Shown: piece after piece, positions 24,339 through 35,562 of the stretch | Layout of the letters: each line of letters starts with the position of its first letter | Position numbering within the stretch: the first letter of the stretch is position 1 | Position numbers and translations under genes: made by a program | NCBI GenBank assembly: GCA_036172665.1 | Contig: CM069871.1 | Location: forward strand, 8,990,001 to 9,054,000 | Reading direction: 5' to 3' | Source: Prosopocoilus inquinatus | Lineage: Eukaryota; Arthropoda; Insecta; Coleoptera; Lucanidae | Length of the DNA stretch: 64,000 nucleotides | The notes under the pieces: generated by a model | What the model was told of the DNA's origin: nothing | What the model saw: the letters and a program-made list of their open reading frames with translations, nothing else | Database searches by the model: none

Positions 24339-24599
24339 TTTCCCTTTCGTATTTCTGTCCTGTTCGAGATTAAAAAAAACTTTGTACTTACAATTTTCAT
24401 CGGACAAGAACCAACTTCAATTACGTATTTTTTTAGGTTAAAGTAACTTTAAATTGAAAATCTGATTATGAACGGCCCTTAGAGATGAAAATACCGGCTC
24501 AAAAATTTAATAACCTTGGTGTTAGTGATTCTTTTAATTATTTTGACACAAAAACGGTCCACAGATTTCTGGTAAAGTGTGGAGATAAACAAGTCGCCA

Positions 24600-27480
24600 A
24601 CAAAAAAAAAAGGAAAACAAAAGAATGGTAGTGAGAAATTAATTGGGTTATAATAAAAGAAAATCGCATGACAGACGACGAAAAATTTGGATACATAGAA
24701 ACAAATAAACAAAAAAACGAAAAGCAGATTGTTCGAAATTCAAGAACTGACAAGAAAACAAAAGGACGCGCAAAAAAGAACAGAAGCGATCAGCGTCGGA
24801 GTACAGAGAATGAGGTTAACAACAAAAAGAGAACAAAAGAAGGCGAAAACCAACAGGAAGAAAAAAAGAGAACAATTGCAACGCAAAACATTAAAACAGA
24901 ACAAACGAAAGCTTAAATTGATTTCAAAAAAAAAAAAAATATGAAAAAAAACAAATGAACGTTTGATATGTCTGATTTTCAGATATACCGTCGAGCGTCG
25001 CGTCCGAAAATCGATTTTCTTTACTTGAAAAAAAAAAAAAAAAATTAAATGCAAAAAAGAAACAAAGGAAAATTAAAAAATACCGTCGATTTTCAATTGT
25101 TACTTTTTACTTACAAAAAAAGCAAAAAAAATGAATTTTAAAGAAAAAAATTAAAGCTTGATTTTCAAGATCCTCTCGGACTGAAGGAAAATAAAGTGAA
25201 TTTCAATTGGCCGTTTTTTTTTTGTTTACGAAATTAAAGAAGATCAACGTTTCAACGTTTTTGCGGCGAAGCATTATTAGAAATTAAAAGAAAAAAAGAA
25301 AAACAATTGCAAAACAAAATATTGATACTGCCACGAAGTAAACAATATATTAGAACAAACGAAAGCCTAAATTGATTTTCAGGAAAAAAATAAATAAAAA
25401 AAAACAAATGAACGTTGAACTATATCGGAATTCTAAAAAAATGAATCACAACACTTGATTTCTAAGGACTTTCCGTCGGAATGATCGACTTCTTCTTTAT
25501 AAAGGAAAAACAAGAAAAAATAAGGAAATGCAAAAAAACAATTGAACTTGTGATTTTCACAAGCGAAAAATAAAAAAAAAAAACAAGAAAAAATAATTAA
25601 ATGCAAAGAAATAAAACAACATTATATTTTCACAAGCGAGACGCCGGAAAGTGTTGACTTTTCATTTGTTACTTACGAACAAAAGAAAAGCAAAAATTAC
25701 AAAGAAACAAATGAAGGTTTGGTCTGTTTGGTGTTCCAAGAACTTCTCGTCGGAATAGACGATTTTTTCGAAGCAAACGACGCTAGAAAAATTAATAAAG
25801 TAAAATTAAATTAAATATTATTGTTTTTTTTTTGCCTACAATAAAAAACAAAAAAAACACAAAAGAAAACAATTATTGAACAATTGATTTGGATTTTGAT
25901 TTTCAAATATTTCCCGTCGCTCGGGAAAATCGATTTTTTTTTGCTAACAAAAAGAAACGGAGAAAAACAATGCAGCAAATGAAAGTTTGATTTTCAAAAA
26001 CTTCACGCCGCGCCGGTGCCATGCGTCCTAGATTTTCCATTTGTTCTTGGCTGCCTTTCACTTGCTAGAGGAAAAAAAAAGTTGAAATGCGTAGAAACAA
26101 ATGAAACCCACTATTATTCATTTCCTGTCATCTTCTTCTCAGCTTACTAGAAAGAAACCCTTTCGATTTTCAATACTCCTTCAAATTTAATTTTGACGTG
26201 GCGCTTAATTTAAATTTAAATTTTTGTTACAATAAAATCGGGTTAAATCTCCTAACCATAAAAAGTTTTTTAATTCTATAGGTATACATATTTCGGCAGC
26301 TATGCTGCCATCTTCAGTAGATGACTTCTTTTTAATCACAAGAAGCCTTAGGTAGAGAGATTTAACCCAATTTTATTGTACTGCAAACCACAGTCTCCAA
26401 TACATTTGAAAATTAAATTTTTGGTGCCCAAAAAAATTCTTTAATCTTTCTAATTTTTTTTTATATTCCTCTGAACTGTTGTATCTTTCTCTTTCGATTA
26501 TATGTATAAGAAACCGAAGAGAAAATCAGTAAAGAATGGATGGAATACCAAAAAAAAAAAGGTAAAATAATATAATTGACTGTTGAACGGATATTTCGAC
26601 AGTCTCAAGGGAAACAAAAGAAGAAACCGTCATAATCACCGAATAATTCGAGCGACGAAACGCCAAGAAACAGACCAACGGAGAAAAACAAAAGAAGAAG
26701 ATCCGTGGGTGGTTATCAGGCGAATTTTTCGAAAATCCCCAAACTGATAAGAAAACAAAAGCAGAAATCCTAATAATTCGACCAAAAAAGAAAAAAAATT
26801 AAACAGACCAGGGGCAAAATAAACAAAAAATAAACAAAAGAAGATCGACGATGTCAAAAACAGAAATCGTAATAATTCGACCAAGAAGAAAAAAAAATGA
26901 AACAAACCCGGTTCAAAATAAACAAAAAAGAAACAAAAGAACATCGACGTTCGTGCACTGTGAGTCGGGAAAAAACAAAAAACAAAAAAATAACAATCGT
27001 GCTGACAATGAGTAAGGATAGAATAAATACTGATGAAACAGAAGATGAACGAAAAATAAAAGAAACTTGATGATAAATGGTCGTTTTCGATAATTTACTC
27101 GCTCGGAGTAACTTTGTTTGTCTCACTCTTACGTGTACTGAAACAGAGTTCTTCTCTCTCACATTTCCATCGTAGTTGTCTACCGATTGAAAATATGGAG
27201 TATTTCAACAAAACGAACTATAATAACGGACAAATAAATTTTAAGAAAAAGAAACTAAAGAGAAGACCGACTTTTCTAAATACAATAATTGAACGTAAAC
27301 AGATAAAATGGCTGACAGAAAACAAACAGATACTGAGCGAATCGTCAATTATAACACACGACAAAACAAAAAATACAAAAACAATGAAATAAAATGATAA
27401 TAAATGAAACTTTATTTGATTTCCAAAAAAAAGCCTTTAATGTTTGGTGTCTCTTCAATTTTAAATGAACTAATTTTTTT
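24600..27480. repeat. A-rich degenerate repeat tract, part 1
   Basis: Plus-strand A/G-rich sequence with recurring words (AACAAAAGAAGATCG, GATTTTCA, TACCGTCGAGCGTCGCG). Blocks around 24730-25100 recur almost word for word around 28620-29200, so the tract is a diverged higher-order repeat that surrounds the 3' exon of the Mp20-like gene. Confidence 0.6.
26291..26330 (-). ncRNA. Hammerhead-like motif, second sequence family
   Basis: Minus strand: ATCTA, CTGAAGA, T, GGCAGC-ATA-GCTGCC, GAAATATG. The boxes CTGAAGA and GAAA flank a perfect 6-bp stem. Stem I pairing is weak and one T precedes stem II, so catalysis is doubtful. The phrase is of the type carried by Penelope-like element ends. Confidence 0.45.
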
Positions 27481-27491
27481 TTCTTTTCTAG

Positions 27492-27804
27492 ATTTCAACA
27501 AGCATGCACACGTTATGGCCTAGCTGACGTCGACCTCTTCCAAACCACCGACTTATGGGACAAGAAAAACATCGCCCTCGTGACCACGACAATTTTCGCA
27601 ATCGGGCGCACCGCTTACAAACACCCCGAATTCAAGGGTCCTTGGCTCGGCCCTCGACCCTCCGAAGAAAACAAGCGCGAATTCTCCGAGGAACAAATCA
27701 TCGCCGGCAAGACCGTCATCGGCCTCCAGGCCGGCACCAACAAAGGGGCCACGCAATCCGGCCAAAACTTCGGCGCCTCCAGGAAAATCATAATCGGAAA
27801 GTGA
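27492..27804 (+). CDS. Mp20: Mp20-like calponin-family protein, last coding exon
   Basis: After TTTTCTAG the exon completes a Gln codon and reads FQQACTRYGLADVDLFQTTD, closing the CH domain, then TIFAIGRTAYKHPEFKGP, REFSEEQIIAGKT, the calponin repeat VIGLQAGTNKGATQSG and a C-terminal GASRKIIIGK with TGA. The ending (..GRKIxxGK) and GLQAGxNKGATQ match the insect muscle protein 20 class, distinct from the NTRHM ending of the divergent paralogue. 103 codons here plus 70 and a split codon in the previous exon give 174 residues without the missing N-terminus, consistent with about 184 for the family. Expected to bind actin in muscle. Codon use is GC-rich (many third-position C), contrasting with the introns. 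Confidence 0.93.
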
Positions 27805-27899
27805 ACGCGCCCAAAATCGATGATTCGTGTTTGTATGTCGTCTTTGTTTTAACGCTACGCCAAAGAATACTTAATTATAGGAGGGGATAATAATTAATT

Positions 27900-27905
27900 A
27901 ATAAA
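27900..27905 (+). terminator. Polyadenylation signal AATAAA of the Mp20-like gene
   Basis: AATAAA starts 96 bases after the TGA at 27802-27804 and is followed by a T-rich stretch, the usual spacing and context for a short insect 3' UTR. Confidence 0.6.
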
Positions 27906-29864
27906 TTATTTTGACTTAATTATCTCGTCTTGTCTTATTTCGGTTCTCAAGTTACCTAATACATAGAATTTAATTATACAGTCGGAGGGGGTGAGTGCCA
28001 TTTAATGAGAGCCGGGACGTGATGTAATTACGCGTTAACCTGAAGAGGGTGAAGGAGACATTCCGAGACAGTCGAGAAGGTAACTTCCGCCTTTGTAATT
28101 TAATTGTTGTGTAATTAGACAGGGGGAGAGCACTTTGTGAATTGTTTTTTAACGAAAGAATTAAATACTTCCAGAAAACGAGCGCGCCGAATACAGGGTG
28201 ATTCGTTAGCTAGCTTCTTTGCAAACTTTAACGCACTCGAAAGTAGTTGTAATCTTATGCTAAAAAAATATCGTACCAACAAGCGTCCGATTTGCTTTTG
28301 TTTGTTTAATAAAAAAAATAATAATTTGCAATAAGTAAGTAACGGCACAAGACTCAAATTATAAAATTTAGAAGTGCAATTAGAAACAAACAGGAAATAA
28401 AAAAAATTGCAACACAAAATATTAATAATACTGCAATGAAGAAAACAACAATTATTATTATTAATAAATAATTAATAAAGAAATAATTAAATTAAATAAT
28501 AAATAAAAATAATAAAATTAAATAATAAATAAAAATAATAAAATTAAATAATTAATAAAGAAAACAATAAAAAGAACAAACAAATGCTTAAATTTATCTG
28601 AAAAAAAAAATTGGAAAAACAGATGAACGCTTGATATGTTTGATTTTCAGATATTCCGTCGAGCGTCGCGCCGGAAACTCAATTTCTTTTACTTAAAAAG
28701 GAAACATTCAAAAAAATAATTAAATACAAAAAAAAGAAACAAATGAAAACTAAAAAATACCGTCGACATTCAATTGTTATTTGTTACTTACAAAAAGAAA
28801 CGAAAAAAATTTATTTTAAATAAAAAAACTGACAAGAAAACAAAAGAACGCGCAAAAAAGAACAGAAACGATCAGCGTCGAAGCACGGAGAATGAGGTTA
28901 ACGACAAAAAGAGAACAAAAGAAGATCGACGTTTCTGCGGCGAAGAACAACAGGAAGAAAAAAAAAACAATTGCAACATAAAACATTAATAATACTGCAA
29001 ATAAGAAGACAATAGAACAAAACAAACAAAAGCCTAAATTGATTAAAAAAAAAATTGAAAAAAAAAAAACAAATGAACGTTTGATATGTTTGGTTTTCAG
29101 GTATACCGTCGAGCGTCGCGTCGGAAAGTCGATTTCTTTTACTTAAAAAGGAAATAATCGAATACAAAAAAGACAAATGAAAATTGAAAAATATCGTCGA
29201 TTTTTAATTATTATATTTATTTATTACTTACAAAAAAAAAAACGAAAGAAATGAATTTTAAAGAAAAAAATTAAAGCTTGACTTTCAAGGCACTCTCGGA
29301 CTGAAGGAAAAGAAAGTGAATTTGAATTAGTCATTTTTTTACGAAATTAAAAAAAATCAACGTTTTTGCGGCGAAGCGTAATTAGAAACTGAAAGGAAAA
29401 AGGAAAAACAATTGCAACGCAAAACATTGATACTGCCACGAAGAAAACGATATATTAAAACAAACAAAAGCCTGAAATGATTTTCACGAAAAAAAAAACA
29501 ACTGAACTTGTTTGATTTTCAGATGTACCATCGCAATTCTTTTATTTATCTTTAACAAATGAAAAGATAATTAAGTGCAAGAAAGAAACAAATGAAAATC
29601 AAAAAATATTGTCAATTTATATTTTACTTAGAAAAAGAAAAGAAGAAAAACGAATTTAAACGAACGCTTGGTTTGGAGTTACAGGTAGCAATTTTGCGTT
29701 TCTTCAGAATAATAATTATTTGCAATAAGTAAATAACGGCACAAAACTCAAATTATAAAATTTGGAAGTCAGACGCCCGCGCCGTTTACGAAAAGAAAAC
29801 TAGAATTAAACATAGCGTTGCTTCGATGTACTTTTTTAAGGGATGCTCTGTATAATAATGGGAT

Positions 29865-30036
29865 TTTTGAATTCGTGAGCAAATTCTAGCCTGACCTGAT
29901 GGGTCGCATCGTGGGTCTAGCGCGAGCGCTTTACGAGTTTTTTCATTTGTTTTTAAAGGTGCAACTCGAGAACCATTCAAGATAGACCTATGGTGCGACC
30001 CATCAATTCAGGCTAGAATTTACTCACGAATTCAAA
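29865..30036. mobile_element. Hairpin MITE, family B copy 1
   Basis: Arms TTTTGAATTCGTGAGC and CTCACGAATTCAAAA enclose a longer pairing of TTCTAGCCTGA...GATGGGTCGCATCGTGGGTC with its inverse. A near-complete stem of about 50 bp per arm. Second copy at 31941-32109. Confidence 0.7.
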
Positions 30037-30189
30037 ATTGTAGCAACAAGTGGAATTTTCGTATTTTCCTCGAAATTGTGTTGCTTAATTTTTTTTTTAA
30101 TAATATAAAAGTCTCAAGGAAAAAACCCCGGAAATTGTCGGTTTCTCATTCGTTATTGTTTTATTTACGAAAAAAAAAATAGATAAAAC

Positions 30190-30300
30190 AGTGACACCTA
30201 CGATCGCTTTTTGACCTAGCATTGCATAAGCATTGACAAATTGAAGCGGGTTTGCTACATAATAAGTCACCCCATGCAAGGCGGTCATGCTTGCTGTCAA
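30190..30300 (-). repeat. Dispersed ~105-bp repeat, copy 1
   Basis: On the minus strand: TGACCGCCTTGCATGGGG, CCGCTTCAATTTGTC, then GGTCAAAAAGCGATCGTA. The same order occurs at 49497-49600 (minus) and 60414-60500 (plus); its 3' part alone occurs at 63216-63250 and 610-640. Confidence 0.6.
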
Positions 30301-30839
30301 AGCATAATGAAGTTTTTAAAAATTGCGAAACAATTTGCAACAAAATTTTTTGAAAAAAAAAACGAAACAAAGGAAAAACGTGAATTGTAATACAAAGAAA
30401 AAATGAACGCTTGATTCATTTCTATGTCTTCCGGTCGAAAACCAAACATAGAAAGATGATGCAATAAAATGAAATAAAACATTATTTTTTGCTTACAAAA
30501 AGAAACGAAAAAATAATAATGAAAGATACAGAAACAATTGAATAGTTGATATAAAAATCTATTTTCTTTGCTTAGGAGAAGAAATCAAGGAAGTGAAACA
30601 CACGAAAGTTCAAAAAGTTCACAGACTTTTCATTTGTTTTTACCTTCTGCTTGTTCGCTAAAGAAAAAAAATGAAGCCCAAAGGAAAAAAAATGAAACCC
30701 GAAGGAAAAACAAATTAAATACAAAGGAAAACAATGAAACACAAAGGAATAAGCTTAGCGCCGGTAATTCACGATTTTTCATTGCTTTCATCTTCTTTCT
30801 TCTGCTCACCAAATAGAGTAAATAAAGGGCACAAGGCTC

Positions 30840-30843
<4 letters not shown>

Positions 30844-30884
<41 letters not shown>

Positions 30885-30894
30885 CCTACGGATT

Positions 30895-30943
<49 letters not shown>
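30844..30943. repeat. Twin (AT)n microsatellite
   Basis: Two (TA)n runs of about 40 and 45 bp are separated by a 16-bp unique spacer (AGCCTACGGATTAACA). Likely polymorphic and able to extrude as a cruciform. Confidence 0.9.
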
Positions 30944-30947
<4 letters not shown>

Positions 30948-31940
30948 AATTAAATATCACGTTGCCAATATATTTTTTTTAAGGAACGCTTTGTGTGTAT
31001 GGCATTAAGTCATTTCCGAAATCCCGAGGAAATGAAATGTAATGAAATAAAATGAAACAAAATATTATTTTTGGCTTTTAAAAAGAAACAAAAACAATAA
31101 TGAAAGACAAAGAAACAATTGAACACTTGATTTTAACTTTGAATTTCAAAGACTCTCCGTCCGAGATATCGATTTTTTTTTTGCTTACGAGAAGAAATAA
31201 ACGGAGAACAATGAAACAAATGAAAGTTTGACTTTCAAAAACTTCACGTCATCGAGAGTCGTGGATTTTTCATTTGTTCTTGGCTTAAAAATAATAATGA
31301 AAGACAAAGAAACAATTGAAAACTTGATTTTGACTTCGATGTTCAAAAACTCTCCGTCCGAAAAATTCGTAGATTTTTAGAAATAATAATCAAAGACCAA
31401 CAAACAATTGAAAACTTGATTTTGACTTTGGTTTTCAAAGATTCTCCCTCTGAGAAATCGATTTTTTTTGCGTACGATAAGAAATAAAGGAAAACAATGA
31501 AACAAATGAAAGTTTGACTTTCAAAAACTTTACGTCGCCGAGCGTTGTGGATTTTTTCATTTGTTTCTGGCTTAAAAATAATAATGAAAAACCAAGAAAC
31601 AATTGAAAATTAACAAAAATTTTTGAGCTGTCAGTCTGCAAAAAATTTTGCAACGGCATGAAGGATCTTGCCAAATGAAAATTAGATTTTTTATTTGTTC
31701 TTTGCTTCCTTTCGCTTGCCAAAGAAGAAGAAGCTTAGCGCCGAAGAAACCCACGATTTTTCGTTTGCTGTCATCTTTCTTCTGCTTACCAAATAAAATA
31801 AATAAACGGTACAAGATGCAAATTATAAAATTTTATATACAAGTCAGACGTTCCTTACGAAAAAAAAAAAACAATTGAACATGGCGTCGCCAAGGTAATA
31901 TATTTTTTTTCTAAAGGGACGCTTTGTACGCATGTCATTT

Positions 31941-32109
31941 CTGAATTCCCGAGTAAATTCTAGCCTGAATTGATGGGTCGCATCGTGGGTCTAGCGCGAG
32001 CGGTTTACGAGTTTTTTCATTTGTTTTTAATGGTGCAACTCGAGAACCAATCAAGACAGACCCATGGTGCGACCCATCGTTTCAGGCTAGAATTTGCCCG
32101 GGAACTCGA
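31941..32109. mobile_element. Hairpin MITE, family B copy 2
   Basis: Same element as 29865-30036 with about 10% differences; arms carry TTCTAGCCTGA and GATGGGTCGCATCGTGGGTC and their inverses. Confidence 0.7.
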
Positions 32110-33321
32110 AAAAGCAACAAAAAGTGCAATTTTCGTATGTTGACCGAAATTGCGCCGCTCAATTTCCTTTTTATAATACAAATGTGACCTATTCTTCAGA
32201 ACGTGTGACCCTATTTTATTCTTATTTCTCGAGGAAAAGTCGAGAATGTCACGAGAACCTCACGTAAGTCCGATTTCTTCACCTCCTGATAAATTTATCT
32301 GCCATATAATATCGTTATCGACACGATGGTTTCCAGACATATTACCCTGGCTGATAAATTGAATTTGGTAAGTCCAGTTGCTTGTAAATTTTCAAGAAAG
32401 ACACAATGACGTTTGCACAGGCCTCTACAAGGAAACCTATTGACCGTCAAATTAGAGAAGTAGGACTTTAAATGCTTACCATTGAACTAGAAAAGCAAAC
32501 GGAATCCACATCTCTCTTTTTTTCTTCCATAAAACTACATCATCTTTCATTTGCCGAAGCTTGTAGTAAAATAGCTGACGGATCACCCTGTATATCGTAG
32601 TTTACATGGAACAGCTTCTCAGCTTGATTGCTGCTGCATAATCAGTCACTCAAATTAACGAACGAAAGAAATAAAATTAAATAAAAAAAGTCATACAAAT
32701 ACGTGTCCTTGTTGAATCATTTAAGGGTTATTTTTTTATGTAAAAATTAACCGTCAAATTAAACTTTTAAGTGAAAATTATCGTGATATTACTTACCTGT
32801 AAAATTAATAAGAATAAGTTGCTGATGTGTTATTGTTTTTTAAATCATTATTGAGCAGTGGCGTCTCGTAATGATTTACTACGGGTGGGCAACAACACAA
32901 AAGGTAAAGATGGGTACATTTTCCAAATAAATCTGTTTTCTGGGCTGTACCGACATGGAACCAGAACGTGCAACTTTAATAATAGAACAAGGTGAGCACT
33001 GCCCTCCTTGCCGGACCCCGACGAGCCGCCACTGTTATTCAGAGAGGTTGAGGGGTGGTCCTAAAGCTCTTTCTTTTTGTAAAATCTGTTTGTCTTAGGG
33101 TGAACGAACGTCTTTAAACTCTTCTATCGACCTCTTTTTATTTCCTCAAGAGCAGATGATGTATGTATGTACAGCGTGGACTTAAAGTAGTTGCCGTCCG
33201 TTCAAAATTATTTTCACTGCAATAAACGGCCTTGTTGCGTCTTTTAATCTTAAAATAAACGAAAAGATTTATAAGTACAGATTTTTTTAATCTTGAACAG
33301 GACAGAAATATGACGGGAACA

Positions 33322-33361
33322 CACTCAACGTTTCGCTATAGATTTATAGCTTCGTCAGGAG
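33322..33361 (-). ncRNA. Hammerhead-ribozyme-like motif, 5'-truncated stem I
   Basis: Minus strand: CTC, CTGACGA, AGCTATA-AATC-TATAGC, GAAACGTT, GAGTG. Same family as the 24.1-24.3 kb pair, but the 5' strand of stem I keeps only CTC because the flank jumps directly to the ATTTTCATCGGA tail. An internally deleted Penelope-like/retrozyme copy. Confidence 0.5.
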
Positions 33362-33523
33362 AATTTTCATCGGAGAAAAATCAACTTCAATAATGAAAAG
33401 ATTTATAATTTAAAAAAGAAATCATTTATTGACAAATAGTGTCACATTAAATATTTACGTGTAGATCATGATGAACTAAAATAGTGTAAAAAAACGAACG
33501 TTCGAGAGACTTACACGTACGTA

Positions 33524-33969
33524 TGTACAGGGTGGACCAGATTTGACACAAATTTGATTAATATACCAAGCGTTTTATATTTTTGGAAAGGTAATTTTAC
33601 TCTCTTTTTAAAAATGTAAAAATATACAGGTTGTTCCATATAAAAAATCAGTTGGGCTTATATCTCAAAAACTACACGTCTTAAAAAAGTGTAAACAACA
33701 GCAATGTATTCTACGTTAAAAAGTGCCTTAAAGAAGTTTTTACTGATATCGTAAATTTACATAAACAAGAAAGTTATAAAGGTATTTAGAAATTGCAGAA
33801 TTTTGAACAACACCCTGTAGCTCCTAAACGGTTAAAGATATGGAATGCGGTTTTTACCATTGAACTTGTCATAAAAATCGAGCTCCAGACTCCGAGGTCA
33901 GTTTTTGTCTAATTCGTATAGAAATAGGCGTTCCCCTTTAAAAGTGACAAGTTTGGCCCACCCTGTACA
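33524..33969. mobile_element. Terminal-inverted-repeat element with TGTACAGGGTGG ends
   Basis: Left TGTACAGGGTGGACCAGATT; right end inverted TGTACAGGGTGGGCCAAACT. About 446 bp with a non-coding interior. TACAGGGTG-type ends recur at 28191, 32586 and 45293-45742. Confidence 0.65.
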
Positions 33970-34976
33970 TCTAAAGTGTGGCATTTTATGTAATTCTAGG
34001 GGGTGAGCACGCTTGCTTTTTCCGCGATTTTCGTTCATCACCGCACATGGTTTATTCATTGACAGATAACACAAAAATATAGTCTTAGGTGCATAACAGG
34101 GGTAACATTAAACAAAACAGTTGACATTAAAGGGTAACAGTTACGAAAATATTTTTTTTAATGGATTTAGATCAGTCCCTTTTGATTAATTATAAATCAG
34201 TTTTATTTTGGAAGTTCAATTACTTTATTGCTTCGTCGCTTCATCCAGGACAAATTTTTGGGTACCAAAAAAAAAAAATATATATGAAGGAGCTCCGCAT
34301 TCTTTTTCTTTCCCTTACTTAACTTCCACGTTTAATTTTTGAAGTTCTCGTTCCTTAAAATCGCCGGCCGAAATTCAATTTCGCTTGAAATACAACAGGC
34401 AGAAGAATTTTTTGTTTATTTTCCCCTCCTTCCAAAACGTCCCGTCCGCGTCCGCCATCGCTTTCAAGAAATTAAAATTTAAATGTGCAAGCATGTCTTC
34501 GCGTACGTACGCGAATTGCGTTTTAATAATCAAAGCACATTTCAGTATTCCACCTCTTTCTTTTCATTTAATTATTCGTACGCATGGAAATTTAAATTTA
34601 AAATAAAATAAATAATCCGAGGGCTGGAACGTGCGTGTTATTATTCATGCACGCGACGGTTATTTAACTAACTACCCCTTTTGTGCACGTTAAGAATTAA
34701 TTTGGCCGGGGGAGGGTTAAAGGAAATAAAACGGGGCTTTTAAAATTTAATTGAGCCGGGCGAAATTTTGAAATGGAAATCGCACCGCTGCCACCAAAAT
34801 TTGCCCACACGTCCGTGTTTGTTTTGGCTTTTAATTACTGCGACGCTGTATTTACAGTACATTCAAGCTTCTGAATGTTATTATGCCTCCTCATTCATCA
34901 TCTTCTTCTGGCTAATTAAATTAATTTGTATAACATATAAGCCAGGCGGTCGGTTCTTTCTCCCTTGGCTTACGTA

Positions 34977-34982
34977 TTTAAT
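34977..34982 (-). terminator. Possible polyadenylation signal ATTAAA of the receptor gene
   Basis: On the minus strand ATTAAA lies 77 bases past the TAG at 35059-35061. Weak evidence because the region is AT-rich. Confidence 0.3.
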
Positions 34983-35058
34983 TGCAACCGAAACTTTTCA
35001 ATTGAAGTCAATCAATCCAATCCAATTAAAGGAAGAAGACTCTTTTTCTTTTGGTGAG

Positions 35059-35503
35059 CTAACGCAGTTCGCACCCTTGCAACTCCAACATGTACGTGTT
35101 TAATTCGTCTTCGAGGGCGTGGTTCTCGATGTCCCGGAGGCTGCTGTCGCTGATCTCGCCGGAAGTCAAAGAAAAAGTCTCCTGCTTGTTGGTGGTGGTG
35201 CGTTCGAGTTCTAATGCGGTGGTGTGCGTTTCTTTGGCTGGGGATGAGTAATAGGTCGTGAGCTTTTTGCCGTCGTCGAGGGTCCTTTTTGCTAGGCAGT
35301 GGAACAACTGGAGGAATTTGCTGCCGAAGTTTCGAGGGGGGGCGCTGTTGACGTGCACCGCGACGAGCTTCGTCCCCGGCTGGATGTTTTCGTAGTTGTG
35401 TTTGGGGACGACGCTTAGGCGAATGTCGGATCTGTCTTTGGGCCATCGAATTCTGTCGACGTCGTTCGAGTTCTTTTCCGGCTGCCTCTTGTTGTCGTGA
35501 GGG
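35059..35503 (-). CDS. Neuropeptide GPCR (pyrokinin/CAPA-type), terminal cytoplasmic-tail exon
   Basis: On the minus strand an acceptor TTTCTTTTTAG is followed by one base and then 147 codons to TAG. The tail is hydrophilic, with basic segments (RIRWPKDRSDIRLSVVPKH), HVNSAPPRNFGSKFLQLFHC, and a Ser/Thr/acidic end including KQETFSLTSGEISDSSLRD and ELNTYMLEL. Ser/Thr clusters beside acidic residues are typical kinase/arrestin sites of receptor tails. A longer-looking overlapping frame (basic, Arg/His/Gln-rich) is rejected as a shadow. Odd point: the preceding exon (44399-44599) ends in phase 0 but this acceptor leaves one spare base. Either the alternative AG at CAACAAG (exon starting at 35487, phase 0, losing five codons) is used or a micro-exon lies between. 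Receptor membership is inferred from strand, order and tail-like composition. Confidence 0.65.
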
Positions 35504-35562
35504 CTAAAAAGAAAAAGAAAAGGAAATATTAATTTATTACACTTACGTCAAAAACTTATAAA

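Larger units (their letters stand above)
24004..24478. mobile_element. Inverted-repeat element enclosing two ribozyme-like motifs
   Basis: Outer ends GGCCATTTGCATAATCTGAC and, inverted, GGGCCGTTCATAATCAGA, followed on both sides by TTTAAAGT(C/T)ACTTTAA-like words. Inside, 24085-24395 is itself an inverted repeat: two Penelope-like/retrozyme segments head to head, each with AATCTCGAAC, a TTTCTGTCC-type word and a hammerhead-like core, around a spacer of roughly 120 bp. Confidence 0.55.
16821..27491 (+). other. Intron of the Mp20-like gene (10.7 kb), repeat-filled
   Basis: Bounded by GTAAGT and TTTTCTAG with matching phases. Contains a GC-richer open stretch (17024-17323), A-rich low-complexity DNA, several DNA transposons including a complete hAT with 8-bp target duplication, a coding-like block on the minus strand (22581-22838), and a head-to-head pair of ribozyme-like motifs (24133-24338). 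Confidence 0.8.
28440..31900. repeat. A-rich degenerate repeat tract, part 2, with higher-order units
   Basis: Continues the tract of 24.6-27.5 kb. Modules near 29690-30200, 30820-31100 and 31790-32190 share the sequence of events 'ATTATAAAATTT...GTCAGACG', 'AAGGGACGCTTTGT' and 'GAATTCCCGAG', showing roughly 1-kb higher-order duplication with hairpin MITE family B carried in two of the modules. Confidence 0.55.
27805..35058. other. Intergenic region between Mp20-like gene and receptor gene (7.3 kb)
   Basis: The Mp20 3' UTR occupies its first ~120 bases. The remainder holds half of a TACAGGGTGATTC-type element end (28191), the second part of the A-rich tract, two copies of hairpin MITE family B, a twin (AT)n microsatellite, a ribozyme-like remnant (33322-33361) and a terminal-inverted-repeat element (33524-33969). 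The last kilobase is gene-free with no recognised repeat. The two genes converge here. Confidence 0.5.

Noticed and set aside
26636..27392. Overlapping ~100-codon frames on both strands near the Mp20 3' exon
   Set aside because: A/G-rich low-complexity tract; frames are Phe/Ser-rich on one strand and Lys/Asn-rich on the other with no motif.
35012..35446. 144-codon minus-strand open frame rich in Arg, His, Gln and Pro
   Set aside because: It is the frame-shifted shadow of the receptor tail exon (35059-35503). The other frame has balanced composition and a receptor-tail-like end, and its stop and acceptor bracket the GC-rich segment.
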